This document shows positions 8,641 to 18,100 of a DNA stretch of 29,950 bases, in pieces. The stretch covers positions 1 through 29,950 of the forward strand of contig PJAB01000312.1 of NCBI GenBank assembly GCA_002887195.1, read 5' to 3'. The notes beneath the pieces were generated by a model that saw only the letters and a list, made by a program, of their open reading frames with translations, was not told where the DNA came from and did not search any database. The stretch is from Chrysochromulina parva. Its lineage: Eukaryota; Haptophyta; Prymnesiales; Chrysochromulinaceae. The position numbers and the translations under genes are program-made. Position 1 is the first letter of the stretch. The number at the start of each line of letters is the position of its first letter.

Positions 8641-10497
8641 ATGCACTCCGCTCGGCAGCTCTCCATCTCCTCGGTCGCGGGCCTCCTCATCGCGAATGCG
8701 GGGCCCACGCTGGGCTTCTCGTCGTCGCCTCCGACGTGGGCCCCCGCATCAATGGCCCCCATGTCGATCCACCACCGCGCGTCTGCCCTCGTCATGAAGA
8801 CGTACCCGGTGATTGATCTCGACGCCGAGTACATGACGTTGCAGAAGCAGATCGAGATCTTGCAGATCAAGTCGCGGATTCGGGAGCTGCAGGTGTCGCT
8901 CGACATCCTGCAGACGCCAACCGACGGTGCAGCCATCCCCATCCCGCAGGAACTCGCCGACTCGATGGCCACGGCAAAGCAGGACCTCGAGGCGGCGTTT
9001 GAAGCCGCCGATGCTGTGCCGGAGGAGGCCGTGGTCGCGATGCAGTCGGCGGCGGACGCGGCGCCCGTGGATGCGGTGCCGGAGGAGGCCGTGGCCGCGA
9101 TGCAGTCGGCGGCGGACGCGGCGCCCGTGGATGCCGTGCAGGCCGCGAGCGACGCCGCGAGCGACGCGGCAGCCGCAATGATGCAGAGCAACGCCGATGC
9201 GGCTGCCGACGCATTGCAGGGGGCCACGGAAGCAGCGGCCGCCGCGCTCTCAGCAGTCAGCGAGGCAGCAGCGCAGGCGGTGCAGAGCTCGGCGGACAAT
9301 GGGGTGCCATTGGCGGAGATGAGCGCCATCTTTAGCTTGGTGTTGGCTGGAGTACTCTTATCCGACTTTGGTCGTGAGAGCGTCTTCAGCGCGGTCAAGA
9401 TGACGCCCCCCGACGCGACCAAGATTGACGACGCCAAGTTCAACTTTGCGACGACTGCAGGAGCCGTCACGATGCCCGCGACGGCACCCTCGTCAGACGC
9501 CGAGTACGAAGCCTACTTGGCCGCTGTGGGCGCCAACGGCGGCATGCGGGACCGCTCGGCACCGAGCATCCTCTTCGGCGGTGCCGCCAACCTCCTCGGC
9601 GCCCCGCTGGGCTGGATATACGGTGGGCCCACAGCGCTCACCTCTGGGCGCCAGTCCACGATCGCATCCGTCCAGGATGCTGTGCTCGGCTTTGTGGCTG
9701 CCTACGGAGCGTCGGAGCTCGCCTTTTACGCCGCCATCGCGCTCGTGTGCGTCGTCGGCTTCCCGGGCGAGTTCTTCAACCTGGCGAGCGACCCCGCGCT
9801 GGCTCAAGGGGGGCTGGACGCGTACGACGCGCTGACCGCCGCCGAGGCCTTCTTGCCACTGCGCGCGGCGCTCGCTCTCACGACGACAGGCTGGGCGCAC
9901 GAAGCGGTCGTCATGCCGCTCGAGAAGTGGGCAACGCAGCTCAACTATGCTGAGCCTCGCGTCGAGAACGACTTCGTGAACGGCGACACATCGCGCTCGG
10001 CGGTCGTGCGCACGGTCGCCGCGATGCCGCTCTCGTACATCGGCTGGGAGGCGGCGTTCTGGGCGTCCGTAGCCGCGGTGGGCCTGGTAGGCTACCCGAA
10101 AGAGTTCTTTGGGATCGAGGCCTCGGAGGAGATCAAGAGCTTGAGCGTGCAGGCGTTCGAGTTCCTCTCGGCTGCCCGAACAGATCCGCAGACGCGCCTC
10201 GGGCTGGCGCTCCTCAGTGCACCGTGGGTGAGCGAGACCGTCTTGGATAACGCGATCAAGTACATTAAGGCGCTCACGTACAGTGCGGAAGAGACGGTCG
10301 CGGAGGCCGAGGCGCTGGCTGCTTCTGGCGCCGTGCCTGAGCCCGTCTTCACCTCCGGCCGCGTTGTCTCGACCCTCACCGGCAGCGAGGATCCCAAGTC
10401 CGCTTCCGTGCCCGTGCCCGTGGCCGTCGGCGGGGGGCCCTTGCCCGTCAGCTACGAGGAGTACCTCGACTACCGCCGAGCCATCGCGCTCCGTTGA
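8641..10497 (+). CDS. Unrecognised membrane protein with possible plastid-targeting leader and internal duplication
   Basis: I do not recognise this 618-aa protein. ATG 8641 is the only in-frame ATG near the N-terminus. Residues 1-25 form a signal-like hydrophobic stretch (SVAGLLIANAGPTLGF), followed by a Ser/Pro/Ala-rich stretch, which would fit a bipartite leader of a secondary-plastid alga. Next come a coiled coil (about 60-95, LQKQIEILQIKSRIRELQ), an Ala-rich acidic region with 20-aa repeats, and a membrane segment (AIFSLVLAGVLL). The C-terminal half carries two related units: ASELAFYAAIALVCVVGFPGEFF and GWEAAFWASVAAVGLVGYPKEFF, each followed by a helix with AFLPLRAALALTTTGW or AFEFLSAARTDPQTRLGLALL. 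A twofold repeat of a hydrophobic domain suggests a membrane-associated structural or transport role, but no function is assigned. It is intronless, unlike its neighbours. Confidence 0.75.
   Translation: MHSARQLSISSVAGLLIANAGPTLGFSSSPPTWAPASMAPMSIHHRASALVMKTYPVIDLDAEYMTLQKQIEILQIKSRIRELQVSLDILQTPTDGAAIPIPQELADSMATAKQDLEAAFEAADAVPEEAVVAMQSAADAAPVDAVPEEAVAAMQSAADAAPVDAVQAASDAASDAAAAMMQSNADAAADALQGATEAAAAALSAVSEAAAQAVQSSADNGVPLAEMSAIFSLVLAGVLLSDFGRESVFSAVKMTPPDATKIDDAKFNFATTAGAVTMPATAPSSDAEYEAYLAAVGANGGMRDRSAPSILFGGAANLLGAPLGWIYGGPTALTSGRQSTIASVQDAVLGFVAAYGASELAFYAAIALVCVVGFPGEFFNLASDPALAQGGLDAYDALTAAEAFLPLRAALALTTTGWAHEAVVMPLEKWATQLNYAEPRVENDFVNGDTSRSAVVRTVAAMPLSYIGWEAAFWASVAAVGLVGYPKEFFGIEASEEIKSLSVQAFEFLSAARTDPQTRLGLALLSAPWVSETVLDNAIKYIKALTYSAEETVAEAEALAASGAVPEPVFTSGRVVSTLTGSEDPKSASVPVPVAVGGGPLPVSYEEYLDYRRAIALR
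9013..9132 (+). repeat. 60-bp in-frame tandem repeat
   Basis: Two almost identical 60-bp units encode AVPEEAV(V/A)AMQSAADAAPVD. Degenerate Ala/Gln-rich copies follow to about 9290. The segment predicts a flexible or helical Ala-rich spacer. Confidence 0.85.
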
Positions 10498-11772
10498 GAA
10501 GACGTTCAGAAAGCGAGATTGAGCTGGCCATTACACATCATCGATCATGGAGGCGGCAAGGCACGGTGCCGCGCTGGTGGCATGGGCTGCGGTAGCATGG
10601 GCTCTAGCAAGGGCTGTGGGAATTTTGGAGGCGCGGCTGGATAAATGGAGCAAGAATCTGGCTAGGATGAGGCAGAGGCGCTTTCTCATACGGCGAGGTT
10701 GACAAGGAGCGCGAGACCATAGCTGGCAAGGTCGCCGGGACGGCGCCCGGGGCGGGGGCACATTGATCACATGAGCGGCAATAGGCCGGCGTGGCTCATG
10801 CCGGCGGGGAGTAGGCCTACTTGTGCATGCAGTCGAGAAGTCCTCGGCGCTCTCGATCGATGCAGTGACACATGCAGTCCACGAAGGCGGTTCACGCAGA
10901 GATGATGGGGGCAGAGATGATGATGCATGAGGTACAGCAGCGTGGCGAGGCGTGCAGCGTGGTCCGATGGAGAAGCGGCCTGGCGAGAATAGGCACTGGT
11001 TTGTGCTCCAAGTTTGGGTCAAGCAAAATGTACTTGACAATCGAATAATCATGGATCATGCATATTCTCATGGAAGGGATGGTTCACTGTCATGCATTTC
11101 AGTGCGAATCATCAGAGGGCCTTGCAGAGCACTATAAATCCTTTATTCTATCATCCGGTTATCTGGGTTAGTTATTAAATTGGATCCAATGTAACGTGAA
11201 ACGAACAACGCACGAGCAATGCGCAAATCAACAACACGTCCAATTCTGCCGCCCCCTCTGCACGCGCAAACCAAGGAGCTCTTCACTCCGTCGTCCGGTC
11301 TCAACATCTCTGACCGGGCACACCCGGCGCGTCGCATGTAGGCGCGTGTGAGAGAAAGGAAAACAGATCACACAGCATCAGGTGAAAGGTTACGGAGGAT
11401 TTATGGCCCGCACCGTCCTCGGTCGAGGCTGATTAAAACGGGGGCGTGGGCCGTGGCGCGTGGGAGAAGGCAGAAGCCGAGCGGGATTGCGGGAACGCTG
11501 TTAACGGTTAACTATCTTGTTCGGGATTCGAACTGTGTCCACATGGGACATGCGCCCCCGCGTCACTGTCAGAATCTCACTCCACCATAGGCCGATAGGC
11601 GGCGTCGTCCGATTGTGGATCTTGAGGAACCGTCAAAGTCGAGCTGCGAACGAGTAGAAAGTTAACGTTACTAGATTACTCTTCCACCCTCCGCGCACAC
11701 GAGACCCATCAGCCGACGGAGCCATCACGCCTCGATTTCACCGAGGCAGCCCGCGAGGCGCGAGCAGCATTT
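10498..11772. other. Convergent intergenic region
   Basis: These 1.27 kb lie between the ends of two convergent genes, so they should hold two 3' UTRs. No gene, RNA gene or intron-type tandem repeat was found. A short direct repeat GCAGAGATGATG occurs near 10890-10922. AT content rises around 11020-11180. Confidence 0.5.
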
Positions 11773-14406
11773 TTACGAGCGCCACTCGGGGCACACGTAC
11801 TTGAACTTGTCCACACCGAGCAGCTCCGCAATAGCGACCATATCCATCTGCTTCATCTGCTCGACGAGCCCGCGCTCACCGCAGCGCTTGGCTGCCTCCT
11901 CCTTCCGCTGCGCCTCGGCGCGCTGTCTCGCCGCCTCGGCCTCCGCGGCCGCGCGCGCCACCGCTGCCTGCCGCGCCGCCTCCTCGGCCACGCGCTCAGC
12001 CTGGCGCTGCGCGACGGCCGCGGCCGCCACCTTCTCGAGCTCCGCCGTCGAGATCGTGAGCTCCAGAATCTCGGCCTCGAGCGTTGGGATCGTCTTGATC
12101 TTGTCGCGCTGGTCCTTGTTGAGCTCGGCTCCCGCCGCCTTCTGCTCGAGCAGCTCGGTCGCCTGCCGTAACTTCTTTTGGGACGCGCGTAGCTTCTTAG
12201 CGGCCTCGCTCGCGGCGTCTGTGGCGAGCTCAACCGCGGCGTCCTTGGCTGCGGTGGCCGCGAGCGAGGCCGCCGCGGCCTTGGCCGCAAGCGCCGCCTT
12301 CGCCTCGGCCTCCGCGTGCTCCGCGAGCTTTCGTTCCTGAGGAGGGACGCAATCATTCACCATCAGAGAGGCCATCAGTGGCCATCAGAGCTCCGCCAGC
12401 TTTCGTGCAGAGGCCATCAGAGAACATCAGAGGCCATCAGTGGCCATCAGTGGCCATCAGAGGCGACTCGAGGCAATTCGAGGTCATCAGAGGCAATTGA
12501 CGAGACGCACCTGCTCCTTGAGCTCCGCCTTGCGCGCCGCCGCGGCTTGGGCCGCCTCCGCCTGAGCCACCACCACGTCAGACTCAACGCCCGCGCCCAC
12601 CTCGGAGGCGGAGGTGGGCGTGCAGCAGCTAGTGAACTTGCGCGCAAAGTAACGCACGTCCGTCTCGCCCGAGAGCACCGGTACGTAAGGAGACTCGAGC
12701 GTGCCGGCTTCGAGCGCGGCCCAATCCAATGAGCGCAGAAACGGGTGCGCTCTGCACTCGTCGGCGCCCCTGGTGCCCAATCGTGCCTCCGCCTTCTTTG
12801 TGAGCAGCTTACGCACGAAGCTGATGACCTCGCCGCTCAGCGTGGCGACGGGCGCCGCCGCGGGCGCCGACTCGCCATCCGAGCTGTTCGAGGTCACCGA
12901 GCTCGCCGAGCTCGGCCGCGGAGGTCCAAACGAGATCGCCGAGCTCGCCGAGCTCGGCCGCGGAGGTCCAAACGAGGGGCTCGCAAATGGGCTTGCGGCG
13001 GCAGGGGCTCCGGCGGAGGCTCCAGCGGGAAGGTCCTCATCCTCGTCATCCTCCTTGCAATGGCGGGGGAAGCGCAGTCGCGAGTTGCAGATCGCCGCGC
13101 CAAGCGCCTTGTCATTGTCGCCGCGGAAGGGGCCGTAGCCCACCAGTAATTCATACACCAAGACCCCCAGCGCCCACCAATCGCAGGGCGCCGAGACGGG
13201 CAGACCAAGGATCGCCTCCGGCGCGAGGTAGCACCTCGTGCCGCCCGCACGCTTGACGGCCTGCAGCCGGCCGACGTCGACGTCGCAGCGCACGAAGCCG
13301 AAGTCGACGAGCTTCGCGTCGCCGCGGGCATTGAGGATGACGTTCTCGAGCTTCAAGTCGAGATACAGCATGCCTCGACTGTGGAGCGCTCCGAGTGCAA
13401 GCACGAGCTGTGCGGCGTAGTAGCGTACGATCGGCTCGGGCAAGGCGAGGCCGGGCTGCGTCTGGTGCTGGATCGCCTCGTCAAGCAGCCTCGCGAGGGA
13501 TCCTCCCTGCAGGAACTCCATCACGAAATGGAGATGCTTGGCGGAGCGAAAGCAGCAGCGCGCGTACGCGAGCCGCGCGTGAGGCGCCTCCGAAAGCTCC
13601 GTGAGCACACGACGCTCCGTCACGAGCTCGATCGCCATCTTGTCGGTCGCGAGCGAGTCCAGACGCACAGTCTTCATTGCGTACGGGCGCCCGTCGCCGC
13701 GCCAGCGCATAAGCGCCACGCGCCCGAACGCCCCCTTGCCCAGCATGCAAAGGATCGCAAAGTCCGACGGGGCGCAGCACGAGCGCCTCCCATCGACGAC
13801 GCTCGCGTCGGGCTCAGGAGGAATCACTGCGCCGCTGTCCCGAAGACCCTCGCCGCTCGCCTTCGAAGCAAGCCGAAGCTTCTTCGCCTCCTTGCGCAGC
13901 CGCTTCGCCGCCGCCTCTGCAGCCGCCTCCGCCGCCTCTGCAGCCGCCGCCTCCGCCGCCGCCGCCGTCGCCGCCTCCGCCTCCGCCGCCACTCGCGCTG
14001 CCTCTGCCTCCGATGCCGCCCTTTGTTCCTCAGCTTCCTTGAGCTGAAGCTCCTCGAGCGCCCGTGAGATTTCGGCGTCAACGTCGCGTGCAGGAGCGGC
14101 CATGTCCTCCCTGGCATCGGAGCCACCACGGCCTCCGCGGCCACCGCGGCCACCGCGGCCACCACGGCCACCCTTTCCGCCCCTGCCGCCGCGAGTGGCC
14201 CGTTCACCCTCGGCGAGCAGTGCCTGGGCCACCGCGGCTTGGTGCGGCAGCATATCCACAACCCCTCCAGTTCGATGGCCTTTGTCCGTCGCAGGCAGTG
14301 GCGGCGGCGGCGCACGTGGCGGTGGCGGTGGTGGCCGCGGCTGCTGACACTGAAGGTGATTCGGCTGTCGGCCGCGTGGTGGGGGTGCAGGTTGAAAAGG
14401 CGGCAT
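11773..14406 (-). CDS. AGC-type Ser/Thr protein kinase with non-RD catalytic loop and C-terminal coiled coil
   Basis: Predicted kinase of about 819 aa. Exons are 14406-12511 and 12336-11773, phase 0. The first ATG is at 14406. The order is a Pro/Gly-rich disordered N-terminus with a GGRGG array, an Ala/Glu-rich helix, then the kinase domain from about residue 215: glycine loop LGKGAFGRV, catalytic lysine in YAMKTV, catalytic loop YLDLKLENVIL, DFGF, and YLAPEAI with DWWALGVLVYELL. An acidic, Ser-rich insert with FGPPRPSSASS twice interrupts the C-lobe. The tail HPFLRSLDWAALEAGTLESPYVPVL is the typical AGC C-tail. The HRD arginine is replaced by leucine (YLD), while catalytic Asp and Lys remain, so activity is possible but activation-loop coupling may differ. 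Exon 2 encodes about 185 aa of Ala/Glu/Lys coiled coil ending in FKYVCPEWRS. Family assignment is firm; substrate is unknown. Confidence 0.85.
12337..12510 (-). mobile_element. Introner-type intron of the kinase gene
   Basis: Sense strand: donor GTGCGT, then CCTCTGATGGCCACTGATGGCC units. An internal copy of the exon 2 start (12390-12406, ACGAAAGCT-GCGGAGC) lies inside. The acceptor is TTGCGTCCCTCCTCAG, before GAACGAAAGCTCGCGGAG. Confidence 0.75.
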
Positions 14407-15154
14407 TCGCGTCACTATCGGCTACGACGCGACCTGGGCGCAGGGCGAAGAGACAGAGAGAGACTGCCGTGAACGATATCTCTTCACAGCCAATGTTTAG
14501 AATTCGACACCCAAGACACCGGATCTTCACACGATATCTCTTCGAAGAGAGCTAAGTGTTCCCGCCCACCCACCGCGATGTAAGCCTGGTCTAGCTTTAG
14601 GATAGCAGGGACCGGGTTGTCGCCCTCACCAGGCTGCTTTGTGTAGCTTTGAAGAACCGCAATATTTCAAGTTTCAACACATGCGACCAGGACACCAGGT
14701 TTACGCGCGGTTTGAGAGCTTGACACGTGAACTGATGAATAACTAATAAATTAACAGCCATCTGCGCGATCGAGAGCCCAAGGCCTCAGGGAACGTGAGA
14801 GCCGCGCTTCGATATCTCAGTGATGTCAATAATCGTCCGGCAATCCGTTAACAATCCGTGCGCTTACGGTGCGGTGCACATGAGACACGTGGCCTCCACC
14901 TTCCTACACGGGACATCGCATGCCCGTTGTATGTTTACTAGAAGTTGATTACACGCGGGACAAAGACCGTCGCGGGCGGCGCTGGGGGACCCGGGGAGTC
15001 GGCGTCCGAGCTGGGCGGTACCGGTAGCCGCCCGCGGTGGCGAGTGTCCCGTGCCCCGTGGCGCGCAGGACGCGGACCGCATCGCCTGTCGAGAACATGT
15101 GTACGTTACGCGTGCACGCGACTATCTCGGCTCCCAGAGAGAGTGGATCGGATC
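14407..15154. promoter_or_regulatory. Kinase promoter region and channel 3' flank
   Basis: This 748-bp interval is upstream of the kinase and downstream of the channel, both on the minus strand. A 13-bp direct repeat ACGATATCTCTTC occurs at 14473-14485 and 14531-14543, about 67 and 125 bp upstream of the kinase ATG, a candidate regulatory repeat. No RNA gene or intron-type repeat is seen. Confidence 0.45.
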
Positions 15155-18100
15155 TCACGCAGTATACGGATCTAGGGCCGCCGGCTCGATGGCAGAGCGA
15201 GAGAGCGTCGCGCGCTTCAGTTCACGCTGACGAGAGAGCTCGCGCTCGGTGTGCCCTTTCTCGGCGGCGGCGCTCCTCCGCCCGAGAAAAGACATGTCGA
15301 ATGTACCGGTACGTATCTTGAGGAACGAGCCGTCGCTCGGCTGCTCTGTGGAGGAGCCAGCCTTGTTTCGATTCTCAAACTCGGCGAGCAGGCCGTTGGC
15401 CGCGAGGCCACGTTTGAGGTGCATCATGATCGAGGCCTTGGTGAACTTGTCCGAGGTCGATCCGGTGACGCGCTTCATCTTTTTAATTGAGTCGAGGTAT
15501 TTTGGGTGCATATGCATCAGCTTGGCCATGATCTGCTCCTCATGCACCACGCCCGTGAGCCGCTGCAAGAGAGCGAGGAGCACCTCGAGGAAGTGCACAG
15601 TTCCGTCTCGGTCGGGCGCATCGAGGTCGACGAGGATGCCCTCCATTTGCTCGAGATTGGGCGGCACCTGTCGTGGCTTCGTCAAGCCGTAGAAGGAGCC
15701 CTCGCCCACTTCCAGCTGCACTCCCACGAGCGGCGGCTTGCAGGTGTACCTGACGAGGGAGGCAAGCAGCGCTCATCAGTGGCCGAGCACTCAGGAGCGG
15801 CGGCATGCATGCATGCATACAGCAGCAGCCCCAGGTCGATGGGGCGCTTGCAAGCACTCAGGAGCGGCGGCATGCATGCATGCATACAGCAGCAGCCCCA
15901 GGTCGATGGTGCGCATGTACGACGTGTTCTCCCGGTCGAACTCGAGCCATTTGCGCTGAAAAGACTCGATGTCCTCGAACTTGATCGAGATACCCTCCTC
16001 GTAATTCGAGGTCGCGTACGAGTCTTGCACGATGGCCACGAACATGGCGATGAGCACCCAAGCCACGAATGCGATGTAGGCGATGAAGAAGACGGCAACT
16101 GCCGAGTCAGGTGGCCGGGTCTCGATGCGCGCGACGTGCGGGTTGTTCAGCGCGTCGGCGAGCATCGCACCCCAGGCGTCGCCCGTTGCCATGCGGAAGA
16201 GGGCCGAAAAGGCGCGAAACGCAGTCTCGAAGTTGGCGTGGCGCGACAGTCCGTCCCCTTCGTGGTCGTAGATGATGGTGCCGAGCAGGACCATCCCAAA
16301 GTGCGCGTACGAGAAGGTGAGGATGAAGATCCACGCGGAGGTGTAGAGGATGGAGGGGACCGCAAAGATGATGGTACGCAGTAGTTTGAGTAGCGAGGGC
16401 GACATCCCCGCGAGGCGCACCTGTGGGGAGAGAGAGGCAATCAGAGGTCATCAGAGGTCATCAGAGGTCATCAGAAGGGATCAGAGGACATCAGAGGCCA
16501 TCCCCGCGAGACGCACGATGCGGATCGCCCGGAAGCAGCGCAGCCAGCGCATCGCCGGATCGTCCTTCAAATTGTATCCATCGAGCACCGCAAAGGCGAT
16601 GATGGTGACGAAGGAGAAAATGACCGAGACCACGGCTAGCACGAAGTCCAGCCGGTTCCACGGATTCCTCCAATACTCGATGAAGGTGAGTGCGCCGATG
16701 CGGACCTAATGAGGGGAGCCATCAACGAGATCATCAGAGGCAATCACAGAGAGACTATCAGAGGCACTCAAAGACCATCAGGGTGCTGGGAGACCACACG
16801 CGCACCATCGCCTCGATCGCGAACAGTGCGACGAAGCCGTAGTCCAGCAGCTCATAGATCTGGAGCACGGTGCGATTGATCGGGTCGGAATAGAGCGTGA
16901 GCGCGACCACGTTGAGGCAGATGCACACGCTCACGGTCCGGTCGAACGCCTTGCCATGGAACCGCGCCGTATCGGGCGCGTTCACAGGCCTGCCGAGCTT
17001 CTCTTCATCGTGAATGAGTCGGAAGCACACGCGCCGATACGGCGCGGTGGGCGGCGGCTCCAGGTGGCTCCTCTTCTCTGGCTGGAGGCGAAGGATGAGT
17101 CGCTGCGTCTTGAGCCACGTCATCTGATCGTTGGTGAGCAGCGCCGAGCCGTCGTAGATTCGCTTAATACCCTCAAGCTCGGAGATGATGATGGCCGTGA
17201 AGACGCTCACGGACAGCCAGACGCCGAAGACGATGAAGAGGATGAAGTAGAGGGCCGGGATGAAGGTGGATGCCTCGCGGGCAGGCTGCGTCTCGACTGC
17301 AATGTAGTCGCCGGTAAGGTAGAGAATGTTGGCCCATCCGTCGAGGGTAGAGATCTGATGAGTGAGGCAATCGTAGGACATGAGGGGCACTCACACTGAT
17401 GAGTGAGGCAATCGGAGGACATGAGGGGCACTCACACTGATGAGTGAGGCAATCGAAGGACATGAGCGGCACTCATACTGATGAGTGAGGCAATCGGAGG
17501 ACATGAGCGGCACTCATACAGGCACTCATGAAGGGCCAGCCGTCGCCAGCGAGTACCTGGAAGAGTACAGGCAATGAGGGAGGCAATCAGCGAGTACCTG
17601 GAAGAGGGCGAGGAGCGCCATGGGCAGCGAGTCGAAGTTCGGGAAGGAGCGCGTCCATAGAAGCTCGGCCCCGTCGGCGGCGATAAACACGCTGCACTCG
17701 CGCCGCTCCCCGGTCCACTGGCAGCCGCATTGTGTCGAGTTGGTCTCGCCGGGCACAACGAGCGCGGGCGGCGGCAGAGGCCAGCGCGCGTACCGGCACT
17801 TGGTCGCGTCCGTGTAAAGGACGGAACCCTCCCCCCACACACCTTCCCCCACACCGCAGCCGGGGATGCCGAGGGTCGCGTTGAGGTGGGCACATTGACT
17901 CGTGCCTCCTCCGAACAGCTCGACGCCTACGAGCGCAAAGGTGAGCCAGACGGGTCAGGTGATCGCCTGATGAGAGAGGCCATCCGACGCAATCAGATGC
18001 ACTCAGATGCACTCAGACCTATGAGCGCAAAGATGAGCCAGCCGGTCAGGAGCAGGATGAGCGCGATGAGCACGTTCGGCAACGAGCGAGCGATGGACTC

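Noticed and set aside
11515..11595. tRNA-like stretch on the minus strand (AGTTCGAATCCCG resembles a T-arm)
   Set aside because: The bases flanking the would-be T loop do not pair, and no acceptor or anticodon stem can be drawn.
14406..14415. Kinase start at a GTG upstream of the first ATG
   Set aside because: Nuclear eukaryotic genes normally start at ATG; the ATG at 14406 is nine bases downstream.
15506..16384. Plus-strand open frame of 292 codons
   Set aside because: It is antisense to channel exons 13 and 14, whose S5, pore and S6 sequence is clear on the other strand.
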